Below are positions 38,746 through 47,917 of a stretch of DNA of 64,000 nucleotides, piece after piece. The stretch is taken from contig CAVZGO010000003.1 in NCBI GenBank assembly GCA_963774935.1, positions 682,001 through 746,000 of the forward strand. The letters run 5' to 3'. Each line of letters starts with the position of its first letter. Position 1 is the stretch's first letter. This DNA comes from CAVZGO01 sp963774935 (lineage in GTDB: Bacteria > Chloroflexota > Anaerolineae > Anaerolineales > UBA4823). The position numbers and the translations under genes are program-made. Below the pieces are notes generated by a model. That model did no database searches. It worked only from the letters and a program-made list of their open reading frames with translations, and had not been told where the DNA came from.

Positions 38746-39138
38746 TCAGGCAGATCGCACCAATGCCACGACTTCTATTTCTACAGCTCCATTTTTCGGC
38801 AATGCAGCTACCTGGACAGTGGAACGAGCCGGATAATTAGCTGTGAAGAACTCACCGTAAATCGCATTCATCCGGGCAAAATCGTTCATATCGCGCAGAA
38901 AGACGGTGGTTTTAACTGCTAACTCCAATCCAGATCCCGCGGCTTCGAGCACATTCCCCAGGTTGGTCAAGGCTTGGCGCGTCTCAGCTTCGACTCCGCC
39001 AACAGCCAGATTGCCAGTCTGTGGATCCAGTCCCAGTTGACCAGAGGCAAAAACAAATCCACCTGCTTTTATCGCCACCGAATAGGGGCCAAGCGCTTTG
39101 GGTGCTTTCTCGGAAGTAATCACAACTTTTTCAACCAT
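38746..39138 (-). CDS. ridA: RidA family enamine/imine deaminase
   Basis: A 130-residue protein of normal RidA length, which as a trimer hydrolyses reactive enamines/imines such as 2-aminoacrylate. The active-site Arg is in NYPARSTVQV and the closing Glu in VEIEVVAL; the N-terminal GPYSVAIKAG and the SGQLGLDPQTG loop are typical. It lies 41 bp after the creatininase-family gene. A PLP enzyme that can release aminoacrylate-type intermediates is encoded later in the same run, which is a suggestive but unproven link. Confidence 0.92.
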   Translation of the reverse strand: MVEKVVITSEKAPKALGPYSVAIKAGGFVFASGQLGLDPQTGNLAVGGVEAETRQALTNLGNVLEAAGSGLELAVKTTVFLRDMNDFARMNAIYGEFFTANYPARSTVQVAALPKNGAVEIEVVALVRSA

Positions 39139-39179
39139 AGGTCACCTCACCTCTTGTAATAGATTGCTTATTATAAAGC

Positions 39180-39866
39180 TCAGCGGGCGAACTGCAGAAG
39201 CTCTAAGACATCCTGCAGTGCCGCCGAAAATAACGCTTGCATCACTTCTGGGCTGGCAGTATATCTACCGCCAAACGACCCATCTCCATACACCTGACGC
39301 GCTTCACCTGCGCCCATCAAGCCGGGGATGACCGGCGGCGCTTTCTCACCCGCGGGCAATTCACCAACCTGAGTGAACTCGAAAGCCTCCAACCAGTTGG
39401 CATGGGCAGGCTTGAGGTCATGCTTCAGAGCTACCGCCTGAACACTGTGCGCCTGCCACCAGGCATACCAGGCAAGCCGCAAGTCAGGCAATTGGTTGGC
39501 CAGCTCATAAAGCCTGGCGCGCGCCGGGTCATTGCCTCCGTGCCCGTTCAAGATCAACAGCCGCCGGAAGCCGTGCCGGTATACTGAACGTACCAGGTCT
39601 TCCACCACTTCCAACAGGGTGGAGATGCGCAAACTCAGCGTGCCCGGATAATCCAAAAAGTACGGCGAGCTGCCGAAGTTGAGCGTCGGCGCGACCAGCA
39701 CCCCAGTTTCGTGGCTGGCAGCATCCGCCAGCGCCAGGGGTATCTTGACATCACTGAGCAGGCTGAGATAGGCGTGTTGTTCACATGCCCCGAGCACAAT
39801 TATCAGGCGATCTTCGTGCAGCAGGTACTGTTCAACATCCATCCAATTTAAGTCCTCAAAGCGCAT
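39180..39866 (-). CDS. Creatininase-family amidohydrolase
   Basis: A 228-residue metal-dependent hydrolase. Metal ligands expected for the family are visible: Glu and His in GACEQHAYL, Asp in LLSDVKIPLA, and His in LNGHGGND. The family includes creatininase, mycofactocin maturase MftE and riboflavin-pathway amide hydrolases, so the substrate is open. Compared with the usual G-x-x-E-Q-H-G, the residue after His is Ala. It sits 51 bp downstream of leuS. Confidence 0.85.
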   Translation of the reverse strand: MRFEDLNWMDVEQYLLHEDRLIIVLGACEQHAYLSLLSDVKIPLALADAASHETGVLVAPTLNFGSSPYFLDYPGTLSLRISTLLEVVEDLVRSVYRHGFRRLLILNGHGGNDPARARLYELANQLPDLRLAWYAWWQAHSVQAVALKHDLKPAHANWLEAFEFTQVGELPAGEKAPPVIPGLMGAGEARQVYGDGSFGGRYTASPEVMQALFSAALQDVLELLQFAR

Positions 39867-39917
39867 TTCACCTCCAGGCTTCTTGATGCTACCTTTGTGC
39901 CAAACTCATCCGGTCAA

Positions 39918-42705
39918 TTATAGAACAATGTTCACCAGTTTTCCGGGCACCACAATTACTTTACGTGGCACCGCTCCCGCCAGATGCTTTTGCACCACTT
40001 CGGATGCCAGGGCGATCTCTTTGGCTTTCTCGTCGCTGATTCCGACGGGCAAAGTGATGCGGTCACGTACCTTTCCATTCACCTGCACAACCAGCGTGAT
40101 TTGTTCATCCGCGGCTGCCTCTTCGTCGACCTGCGGCCATGATTGGGTGTGAATAGAATACGGCTTGCCCAGGCTGACCCATAATTCCTCCGCAATGTGC
40201 GGCGTTGCCGGAGCCAGCATGCGCAGGTAAATATCCACAGCCTCATCCCATTCCTTGCTCCCGACAGCGCCCAAATCACGCAGCCTGTACAGATCATTCA
40301 ACAGCTCCATCAAGCCCGAAATGATGGTATTGAATTCAAATCGCTCATAATCTCGGGTCAATCGCTTCAGTGTTTGGTGCACCTTGCGCCGTAATTCGCG
40401 TAATGTCTCTGGGCTGGCTTTACCCTTGGGTTGTTGATCTAGCATCAGCGTCCACAACCTGCGCAGCCAGCGAACCGTCCCTTCAATTCCATTGCTGTTC
40501 CACGGTGCGCCCATATCCCAGCGGGCAAAGAACATCAAATATGCACGCACTGTATCTGCGCCATAGCGTTTTACCAAATCATCCGGTGCGACTACATTGC
40601 CGCGGCTCTTGGACATTTTTTCCGAGTCTTCTCCCAGGATGATACCCTGGTTGCGCAGCTGTGTCATCGGCTCCGGACCCTTCATTACATCCATGTCTCG
40701 ACCGGCTTTATGGAAAAAGCGCGTGTAAATCAGGTGCATCGTGGCATGCTCGATACCTCCGGTATAGCTGTCAACTGGCATCCAGTAAGCATATTCTTCA
40801 GGATCGAAAGGTCCCTGGTCATAATCTGGGCTCAGATAACGCAGGTGATACCAGGAGGAACACATGAAGGTATCCATGGTATCCGTCTCTCGCACGGCTG
40901 GCTGACCGCAGATCGGGCAGGTGGTTTGCTTCCAGGTGGGGTGCAGTTTCAATGGGCTCTCACCAGTGGGCAGCCATTCTACGTCATCGGGCAGCAAGAC
41001 AGGCAGCTGGTCATCCGGGACCGCAACTGCGCCATGCTCCGGGCAATAAACGATCGGAATCGGCGCGCCCCAATAGCGCTGGCGAGAGATCAACCAGTCG
41101 CGCAAGCGGTAGTTCACCGCGCCTTTGCCCACCCCGTCTTGCTCCAGCCGTTGAACGACCGATTTCTTCGCGCTTTCAGCGGGGGTACCGGAGAAAGCGC
41201 CAGAATGGATCATTGTCCCATAATCAGCATGGAAGAGCACATCCTGGTAAAACGGCTGGCTGTTTAACATCTCCATCGTGGTGCGGAAGGCTTTAACCGC
41301 AGGGGATAATGCCTGGCAGCGCTGCAGGATTTGCCGGTCTGCCGCCGTTGAATCCAATTCCATGACACCATCCTGGAAGATGAACAGCCAGCTTGAACCA
41401 ACGATATCAACCCAGTAACCTGCTTTCAAATAGTGGCTCACCAGGCTCACATACGGCTGGACCTGGTCCTGGCGTAAGGCGACGAACAAGGCTTCCCCTG
41501 CGCCAGCAGTATCCTCCGCATAAAAGGAAATGCCTGCATCGTTCAAGGCTTTGCTGAAACCTGCCTCCATCGAACCTGGCATGATGAAGCTCTTGCTCAA
41601 GCCATCCACCCGGTCGATAACAGGAATGATGGGCAAGCCGTATTTGATGGCGAACGCAAAGTCGCGGTCATCGTGCGCCGGAACTGCCATGATTGCTCCG
41701 GTGCCATAGGTCATCAGGACGTAGTCTGCAATCCAGATTGGGATCCTTTCCCCGTTCACCGGATTGATCGCATAACCACCGGTGAAGACACCCGTTTTTT
41801 CTTTGTCAGCCGATTCGCGCTGGATGTCCGTTTGCCGGGTCGCTTGCTGGATATACGCCTGCACCTCCTGGCGCTGTTCGGGCGTAGTGATTTCATCTAC
41901 CAGCGGATGTTCAGGAGCCAGCACCATGAAGGTCGCACCCCACAAGGTATCTGGGCGAGTAGTGAAGATCTCGATCGGTTCTTCCTGCTCAGTCACAGAA
42001 CTGCACCGACGCTCCTTCCGACCGGCCAATCCAGTTGGTCTGCAAGGTCTGCACCCGTTCAGGCCAATCCATATTGGAAAAATCCAGTAATTCATCGGCG
42101 TAATTGGTAGTGCGGAAGAACCACTGTTCCAGCTCCTTACGGATCACAGGCGTATTGCAGCGCTCGCAGTGGCGATCGTCGCCCCAAACCTGTTCTCGCG
42201 CCAGTGTCGTGTTGCAGTTCGGGCACCAGTCCACGGCTGCCTTTTTACGGTAGGCCAGACCATGCTGATAGAGCTGGGTAAAATACCATTGTGACCAGCG
42301 GTAATACTCCGGGTCGGCAGAGATCGCCGTTCGGCGCCAGTCGAACATCGCGCCCATGCTGCGTAGCTGCTTGCGCATGCGCTCGATATTGGCGTAGGTC
42401 CATTTCTTCGGATGTATGTGGTTTTTAATCGCCGCGTTTTCAGCTGGCAATCCAAACGCATCGAAGCCCATTGGGAACATCACATTATAGCCACACATGC
42501 GCTTAAAACGCGCTCGTGCATCCGACGGAGTAAAGGCATACCAGTGCCCGATATGAAGATCGCCCGATGGATATGGCAGCATAGTCAATGCGTAAAATTT
42601 CGGCTTTGATGGATCGATATTCGCATGATACAGCCCATCGGCTTCCCATTTCGCTTGCCATTTAGGCTCAATTTCGGCTGGGAAATAGTTTCTTGTTTCG
42701 GTCAT
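39918..42705 (-). CDS. leuS: Leucyl-tRNA synthetase (one frameshift)
   Basis: About 928 residues when read through. The class I signature is GDLHIGHWY near residue 50 and the KMSKS loop is intact (EKMSKSRGNVVAPDD). The editing (CP1) domain begins after WIGRSEGASVQF and includes FTTRPDTLWGATFMV; an anticodon-binding helical domain and a C-terminal LITLPV-type tail follow. A surplus T at about 41995-42003 shifts the frame between VQF and VTEQEEP. LeuRS is essential, so this is very likely a sequence error. The gene stands third behind a Leu-type T-box leader, which is the expected control for leuS. Confidence 0.93.
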
Positions 42706-42791
42706 TCGAACCTCCAGAGTACAAACTCAACAATTAAGGTTTACACGTTATGATCACCTTAAATTGAAACACAACCATACTAAGGATCAGT

Positions 42792-43600
42792 TTATCCAGG
42801 TTTATCCGCAACCAACACCAACCGCCGGCTGTTGATCGTAACACCTGAACCCTCCCAATCTCCATAACACTTGGCTAGCTGTAAACCGACCGCTTGGAGC
42901 AGCGCTTCCATTTCATTTACATTATAAAGTCGCACAGAGTACGGTTTATCCCGGCGTACGCCATTTCGAATCACAATCCGGTGGTTGACCAGCCTGCCGA
43001 GCTGCCTGTCGATGCTCATCCGGTCGATCTGGATATCGCCATCCTTTTCGATTACGAAGTATGGCGAGAAAGATTTCAGAAATGTATCCCGGTCAATCAC
43101 ATCGATCACTAACCTGCCACCTGGCTTTTAACGCCTTCGACACATTCAGCAAGACCTGCTGGTTCTCAGCGTCATCAAAATACCCAAAGGATGTGAACAG
43201 CAGCAGGGCAACATCAAATTGATCGTGATAATCGATCGATCTCATGTCCTGAAGACAGTAGTCCACATTCAGCCCTTCCAAAGCGGCATCTCGACGGGCA
43301 AGATCTAAAAATCCGCTTGACCTGTCAGACCCCGGTCACTCGATGACCCAATGCAGCCAGGCGGTTGGCGTGCCGTCCAAACCCGCATGCCAGGTCAAGG
43401 ATATCCACCGGGCGATCCAAATCCAGCTCCCGTACCAGTAATTCCACCTGGCGATCGGTCAATTCTGGTGTCAGTGAATCAGCATAGAAGTGCAGGTAAT
43501 CATCCACCTCGAATACCGCCCGGAAGTCAAACGGTTCCGCTTCGTTGGCAGGGAACGCGTGCCGCTTCCAGTCCACACGCCACAATTTCAGCGGCAACAT
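42792..43600 (-). CDS. Class I SAM-dependent methyltransferase (two frameshifts)
   Basis: About 268 residues when read through. The SAM motif I is ILDLACGFGRHANRLAALGHRVTGVD, followed by a DVALLLFTSFGYF acidic post-I region and KALKPGGRLVIDVIDRD. Two surplus bases break it: a T at about 43325-43333 (GGGGTCTGACAGG) and a G at about 43121-43130 (AAAAGCCAGGTGG). Both repairs restore textbook methyltransferase sequence. The start is uncertain because ATG 43600 lies inside the end of the upstream gene; an internal GTG is possible. The N-terminal VDDYLHFYAD matches a common bacterial methyltransferase subfamily of unknown substrate. It precedes leuS by 86 bp. Confidence 0.8.
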
Positions 43601-44336
43601 TCACGCGCTTCTGCCAGTGGCTGGGATCAGCATCATAGTCTTGCGCAGCCTGGCGCTGGCTCTCCGGGTCAGCAGCCGTGTCGTTGTAGCGATCAGCGGT
43701 TTCCCAATCCAGCCCATCCACAGAGTATTGCTCAATCCGAAATCCCGCCCGCCGCAGGGTCACCAGCCAGTCGCCGTCCGTCCCCAGAGCCGGCGCAGGG
43801 GAGGTGTGCTTCACCAGATATTCAGCCGCAGCACGGCTGAAGCCTTTTGCACCAGCACTGGCATCTACATCCTGCCCGATCAGATAAGAGATGATCCGGT
43901 TGCTGATCAGCTCGGTCTGCACCAGTGCCTGTGGATGAGTGGCATAGGCGGCTGCGGTACGGCTGTACACCAGGCAATCCCAATCCCCGAATGCAGCCAG
44001 CGCTGACCGCCACTCCTGCGGCTTCGTTTCGATCCAACGCAGCAAGCGATCGGCATCGGCATATTGCACATACATTGCCTCTTGCCAGCGCAGAGCTTCT
44101 ACAATTGCCTGGTATCGCCCGTTAGGCCATTCATCGACGACGCAAACCCGAAAGTCATCCGGCTTATAGACGCTCCAGATGATCTCGGAGAGCTGGTCAA
44201 CATCATTGTGCGCGTCTGGAGGCAGGATGATCGCCAGCCACTGATATTCTGAGGCAATCAGTGGCAGCAACCTTTCCCAACGTTTCAACTCCCCGCGCGG
44301 CCGCCAGGTGGCAGCGAGCACAACCTTCTGTACCAT
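43527..44336 (-). CDS. Glycosyltransferase-like protein of unknown function, first gene behind T-box
   Basis: A 269-residue protein starting at ATG 44336 with an AAGGCAGG ribosome site just upstream. The frame is open further into the T-box leader, but that part is regulatory RNA. The fold looks like a GT-A enzyme: an N-terminal VVLAATWRPRGEL strand-loop and a YADADRLL motif that resembles the D-x-D metal site; the acceptor domain is not recognisable. No family assignment is firm. It is the first gene after the Leu T-box terminator and its end overlaps the methyltransferase start region, so both should respond to uncharged tRNA-Leu along with leuS. Confidence 0.6.
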   Translation of the reverse strand: MVQKVVLAATWRPRGELKRWERLLPLIASEYQWLAIILPPDAHNDVDQLSEIIWSVYKPDDFRVCVVDEWPNGRYQAIVEALRWQEAMYVQYADADRLLRWIETKPQEWRSALAAFGDWDCLVYSRTAAAYATHPQALVQTELISNRIISYLIGQDVDASAGAKGFSRAAAEYLVKHTSPAPALGTDGDWLVTLRRAGFRIEQYSVDGLDWETADRYNDTAADPESQRQAAQDYDADPSHWQKRVNVAAEIVACGLEAARVPCQRSGTV

Positions 44337-44354
44337 TCGATCCTGCCTTAACAC

Positions 44355-44605
44355 AAAACCTCCGTCCTCAGGGACGAAGGTTGACTCCGTGGTACCACCC
44401 TGCTTGCCTGGAAAACTTCCCAGACCGCTCTGGCTCGCGATAACGGGCGAAATCCGCGGCTGGCTACTTGGTTCACCAGCCAGGCTTGCCTCAGTTGAGG
44501 CTGCAAGCGAGTTCGACTGCGGGCTTACCCCTGTGCACTGCTGGCACACTGCTGGGATTCCACTCGTTCACCCGGCTCTCTGGCAGCTAGCCTACTACTC
44601 TTGCA
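44355..44605 (-). promoter_or_regulatory. T-box riboswitch, leucine specifier (CUC)
   Basis: A full T-box leader on the minus strand. Stem I is closed by TGCAAG/CTTGCA (44605-44600 with 44507-44502), has the AGTA element, a distal GGTGAAC element, and a specifier loop GAA-CTC-GC with CTC (Leu) at 44511-44509. Two more hairpins follow, then the T-box AGGGTGGTACCACGG (44401-44387) whose TGGT would pair with the tRNA end ACCA. The terminator is an 11-bp stem, AACCTTCGTCC with GGACGGAGGTT, followed by TTTT at about 44357. The specifier agrees with leuS, two genes downstream. Confidence 0.92.
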
Positions 44606-44618
44606 ATCACCTTGTTGG

Positions 44619-44648
44619 ATTAGATGATTTAGGGATCAGCCGATGCAA
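44619..44648 (-). promoter_or_regulatory. Promoter of the T-box/leuS transcript
   Basis: TTGCAT (44648-44643), 18-bp spacer, TCTAAT (44624-44619; five of six -10 bases) on the minus strand. The predicted start is near 44611, a few bases ahead of T-box stem I, which is the spacing expected. The spacer and part of the -10 are made of one copy of the 18-bp direct repeat. Confidence 0.55.
44622..44639. repeat. 18-bp direct repeat, copy 1
   Basis: AGATGATTTAGGGATCAG, identical to 47900-47917 in the same orientation. It lies between the -35 and -10 of the leuS T-box promoter. Together the copies bound a 3.3 kb segment with tRNA-Ala(GGC), the xylanase and the beta-helix gene. Confidence 0.85.
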
Positions 44649-44694
44649 CCGCACAACACTTCACGCAATCGACCAATCCCTGGACTTGTTCGTG

Positions 44695-44767
44695 TGGACC
44701 CAGAGAGATTCGAACTCTCGACCTTCTCAATGCCATTGAGACGCGCTCCCAACTGCGCTATGGGCCC
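44695..44767 (-). tRNA. tRNA-Ala (anticodon GGC)
   Basis: A 73-base cloverleaf: acceptor GGGCCCA/TGGGTCC with discriminator A, D stem GCGC/GCGC, anticodon stem TCTCA/TGAGA around ATGGCAT (anticodon GGC), T stem GAGAG/CTCTC with TTCGAAT. The G3-U70 pair that identifies tRNA-Ala is present. CCA is not encoded. It lies 90 bases upstream of the Leu T-box on the same strand. Confidence 0.96.
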
Positions 44768-44950
44768 AGACCGTTCAGTTAAGCGACGAGTATTTTATCA
44801 CAAATATTATACCCGTCAACCGATGGAATGGTGTCCAATTGATATCCAGCAATGCTTCCACCCTGGCTAATGGGCGCTTCCGCCCGGACATTTCATAAAG
44901 TAATGAATTTGGTGCAGCAGGGCATACGAGGTCGGTTGTAATCGAAGAAC

Positions 44951-44966
44951 GGTGACTTATGTCACA
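44951..44966 (+). promoter_or_regulatory. CRP-like site upstream of the xylanase
   Basis: GGTGA-CTTATG-TCACA matches the CRP consensus TGTGA-N6-TCACA at nine of ten positions. A -10-like TATACA follows at 44987-44992, so the site would be centred about 40 bases before the predicted start (near 44999), the class II activator position. Regulation by a CRP/FNR-type protein is an inference from the motif and spacing. Confidence 0.5.
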
Positions 44967-45038
44967 TGATTTCCGGTGGGATTATTTATACAATCAAGTC
45001 AAGTAAGCAGATCAATCCTATCGAAAGAAGAGGTGGAT

Positions 45039-46497
45039 ATGACGAGCCAACCGAAAAACAGCCGTAAAACAAGACGCATGCTGATCGGAATTTTCATTCT
45101 GGCGGGGCTGCTGGTGTTCATCCTGTTGCAGCGCCCGGCGGCGCTGACGGCGGCGGGCGGATTGAGCGCCCCCACGCCGACCCCGGTCACGTTGGATCAG
45201 TTGCGGCAGGTTGCCGAGAGCCGCGGCATCCGCGTGGGGGTCACAGACGGTGGTTTTGATACAAACCTGTATAATAATACGATCGCACAGGAGTTCAATT
45301 CTATCACTCCGGAGAATGTGATGAAGTTCGAAATGATCCATCCCTGCCCACCGGTTTGGCTGATCGAAGAACAACACATCCGTCGCGAACTGGGTGGCTG
45401 TTCATGGAACCGATCGGATATACGATCAATATGACTGCACCCTGGCGAACGCAGCCAACGACGAGTGGGAATGGGCGGATGTCGATGCGCGCGTGCAGTG
45501 GGCGGCTGCACACGGGATCGGATTTCGCGGGCACACCCTGGTGTGGTCGCAGCAGAATCCTGGATGGTTGACGCATGGCGATGTGTCTCTTTCGTCAACC
45601 GAGCGGGAGCAAATCATGCGCGAGCACATCCAACAGGTGATCGCTCGTTATTGCGCCTACGGGAACGTGTATGCCTATGACGTGGTCAACGAGGCGCTAG
45701 CTCCAGACGGGAGCCTGTTGGCAGGTCCCTGGCAGCCAGTCTCAGAATATATCGATATAGCCTTTCGGGCTGCGCGTGCAACCCTGGATAGCTGTGGGCG
45801 AGAAGCGGTCAAGCTCTACTACAACGATTGGGATTTCGAATATGGCGGGGGAAAAACGGATGCGATCTATAACTATTTGAGCCAGTTGCTGCAAGGCGCC
45901 GACCCGACCCCCATCGATGGGATCGGATTCCAGACCCACAGCCAGCAGTTGAATGCTTCGACGCCTGAGCAGGATGTCAGCGCGCTGATCGCAACAATGA
46001 ACCGTTTCAGCGCCGGGCTGGGGCTGGAGGTTGCGATTACCGAAACCGACCTGGCAATCCAGGCGTCGCCGCGGGCGGACTGGTATGAAGAACAGGCGGA
46101 ATGGTACGGCGGGCGGATGCGCGCCTGCCTGCTGGCGCTGAACTGTACCGGGTTCACCACCTGGGGTACGCACGACGGTTCGTCCTGGTTGAATTCTAAA
46201 TTGGATGATCCCGATCCATTGATGTTCCAGGACGCCAGCGAGCTCATCTATGATGGCGTCTCGCAGCAATGCAGTCCCCCTCCTCCAGGTACGTCGAGTT
46301 TATATTGTCCAAAACCTGCGTATCGAGCCGTGTACGATGCACTGCTAGCCGGAATCGCGAAGCAGTTTCTGCCAATCGTGATGAAAGCCGACCTGGCAGG
46401 TGAATCATCAGGCGGCTCTGCCGAGCCTTATCCTCTGCCGAATGATGCGGAAGACCAACCGGTAAGCGATCCCTATCCCATGCCGGTAAAGCCATGA
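45039..46497 (+). CDS. Secreted GH10 endo-1,4-beta-xylanase (one frameshift)
   Basis: About 485 residues when read through. An N-terminal signal anchor (about residues 12-32) and a short Pro/Thr linker precede the GH10 barrel. The acid/base Glu is in YDVVNEAL (about residue 217) and the nucleophile Glu in VAITETDLAI (about 334); RGHTLVWSQQNPGWL and TPENVMKFE are also GH10 landmarks. A surplus base at about 45410-45424 (probably a G in TCGGATA) shifts the frame. The C-terminal tail (about 55 residues) is Pro/Asp-rich with no carbohydrate-binding module. ATG 45039 has AGAGGTGG 5 bp upstream. It would hydrolyse xylan outside the cell. Its strand and repeat-bounded location set it apart from its neighbours. 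Confidence 0.88.
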
Positions 46498-46500
46498 GCC

Positions 46501-47877
46501 ATGAAGAGTAAACGTTTCATCTTGTCTGTTCTATTCGTGATCGCTCTGTTAACTGGCAGTGGTGCGATATCTCGGACATGGGTATCTGCCCGTGCAATGC
46601 AAACGTGGTATGTGACTGCCACAGGCAGCGACGAAAACGGTTGTGCGACTGTCGACTCGCCGTGTGCAACCATCATGGGCGCTCTGAACCAACCGGGCTT
46701 TGTGGATGGCGATCGGGTGCTAGTTGCTGAAGGGGTGTATCGGATCGGATATGGTGATCCAAGATACGAACTAGGTGTCAATGTGACAAGAAGTGTCTCA
46801 CTAATCGGAGGTTGGGACAGTAATTTTATAAAACACCAAGGTGTTTCACTTATTGAGAATAAAGGTCGCGGAGTAACTATAGCGCCTGAGGTCTCTGTAT
46901 CAATGCGAAATTTTGATATACTCGCCATTTCCCTACTCGGAACTTACAATGAAGGCGAATTGAGTGTCAATCATGTCACGATATCTTCAGGGAGCGCTTC
47001 TGGTTTGTATAACGAAGGATCTATGTCGATTATAAATAGTAAGCTCAGTCACAGTTACGGGTGTGGCATCTTGAACCGCGGTGTCATAAGGCTGTCCGAC
47101 AGCCAGGTGATCGGCAACTACGGCTGCGGGATTACCAGCAGCGGCACAATGACCATCGAACGCACCACGATTCAAGGTTCGCTGCTGCGCTTTGGCTGCA
47201 CAGGCGTCTCTAACAGCGGAACCATGTATATCTCGGACAGTGCAATCCTGGATAATGGCTTATATTATCCGAACTTCGGGGCTGGATTGTGCAATTGGGG
47301 TGAGACCACCCTGGTAAACAGTACGATCAGCGGCAACGAAGCCACCAGGGATCCGGGTGGGGGTATCTACAACGATGGTCCAAGGCTGGCGCTGTATAAT
47401 ACTTCGGTGGTGCATAACCACGCTGGCGCGGGAGGCGGGATTTACGTCCAGTCAGGGAGCGTGACGCTGCAGAACAGCCTGGTTGCGCAGAACACAGCCG
47501 ATGAAAACAGCCAGGATTGCTGGGGTTCGCTCAGCTCGCTGGGCTATAATCTGCTCGGCGACAGCCTGGGTTGTTCATTTTCCGGCATTGGCGGCGACCT
47601 GCAGGATTTCATCGCCCAAGTCTTCCCAGCGACGCCGCTGTACAGCTACCCGAAGATCAGCGAGCCGCCGCCGGCTGCCCCCCTGGCACGCAGCAGCCCG
47701 GCAGTGGACGCTGGGGATCCCAGCGGATGCAAGGACGAAAACGAGCGCGTATTAACAAGCGACCAGCGCGGCGTGAATCGGGTGGGTCGCTGCGATATTG
47801 GCGCGTATGAATACGATCCAGCATATGATCCATTACATTATCTCTGGCTGGGATTGATCCACGGGGCAATCCCATGA
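46501..47877 (+). CDS. Secreted right-handed beta-helix protein, choice-of-anchor Q type
   Basis: A 458-residue exported protein with a signal peptide (about 1-28), WYVTATGSDENGCA at the start of the mature part, and a ladder of short repeats with Asn/Ser/Gly turns (INSKLSHS, LSDSQVIGN, ISDSAILDNG, LVNSTISGNEA, LQNSLVAQNTA) typical of parallel beta-helices. The end (SPAVDAGD...DQRGVNRVGRCDIGAYEY) is the choice-of-anchor Q signature. Such proteins bind or cut surface polysaccharides, but no catalytic residues can be named. It starts 4 bp after the xylanase, so they are one operon and may act on the same plant polymer. The first ~550 bases are visibly more AT-rich than the rest. Confidence 0.8.
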   Translation: MKSKRFILSVLFVIALLTGSGAISRTWVSARAMQTWYVTATGSDENGCATVDSPCATIMGALNQPGFVDGDRVLVAEGVYRIGYGDPRYELGVNVTRSVSLIGGWDSNFIKHQGVSLIENKGRGVTIAPEVSVSMRNFDILAISLLGTYNEGELSVNHVTISSGSASGLYNEGSMSIINSKLSHSYGCGILNRGVIRLSDSQVIGNYGCGITSSGTMTIERTTIQGSLLRFGCTGVSNSGTMYISDSAILDNGLYYPNFGAGLCNWGETTLVNSTISGNEATRDPGGGIYNDGPRLALYNTSVVHNHAGAGGGIYVQSGSVTLQNSLVAQNTADENSQDCWGSLSSLGYNLLGDSLGCSFSGIGGDLQDFIAQVFPATPLYSYPKISEPPPAAPLARSSPAVDAGDPSGCKDENERVLTSDQRGVNRVGRCDIGAYEYDPAYDPLHYLWLGLIHGAIP

Positions 47878-47899
47878 ATTTGTGATGAAATCGGCAGTA

Positions 47900-47917
47900 A
47901 GATGATTTAGGGATCAG
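47900..47917. repeat. 18-bp direct repeat, copy 2
   Basis: AGATGATTTAGGGATCAG, identical to 44622-44639 and in the same orientation. The stop codon of the PfkB kinase gene lies inside this copy (47914-47916, minus strand). Confidence 0.85.

Noticed and set aside
44337..44549. N-terminal 71 residues of the GT-like protein
   Set aside because: These bases are the T-box antiterminator and terminator; the first usable start after the hairpin is ATG 44336.
44695..44767. tRNA-Ala(GGC) as the attachment site of an integrated element
   Set aside because: The 18-bp repeat lies 56 bases beyond the tRNA 3' end and contains no tRNA sequence, and no integrase gene is present.
25302..45424. A system of programmed +1 frameshifts, since eleven of twelve shifts are one surplus base
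   Set aside because: The sites share no slippery motif, stop codon or downstream structure, they fall in unrelated genes, and they are confined to one patch of the window.
44622..47917. An insertion sequence or composite transposon
   Set aside because: No transposase and no terminal inverted repeats were seen; only the direct repeat supports an insertion.
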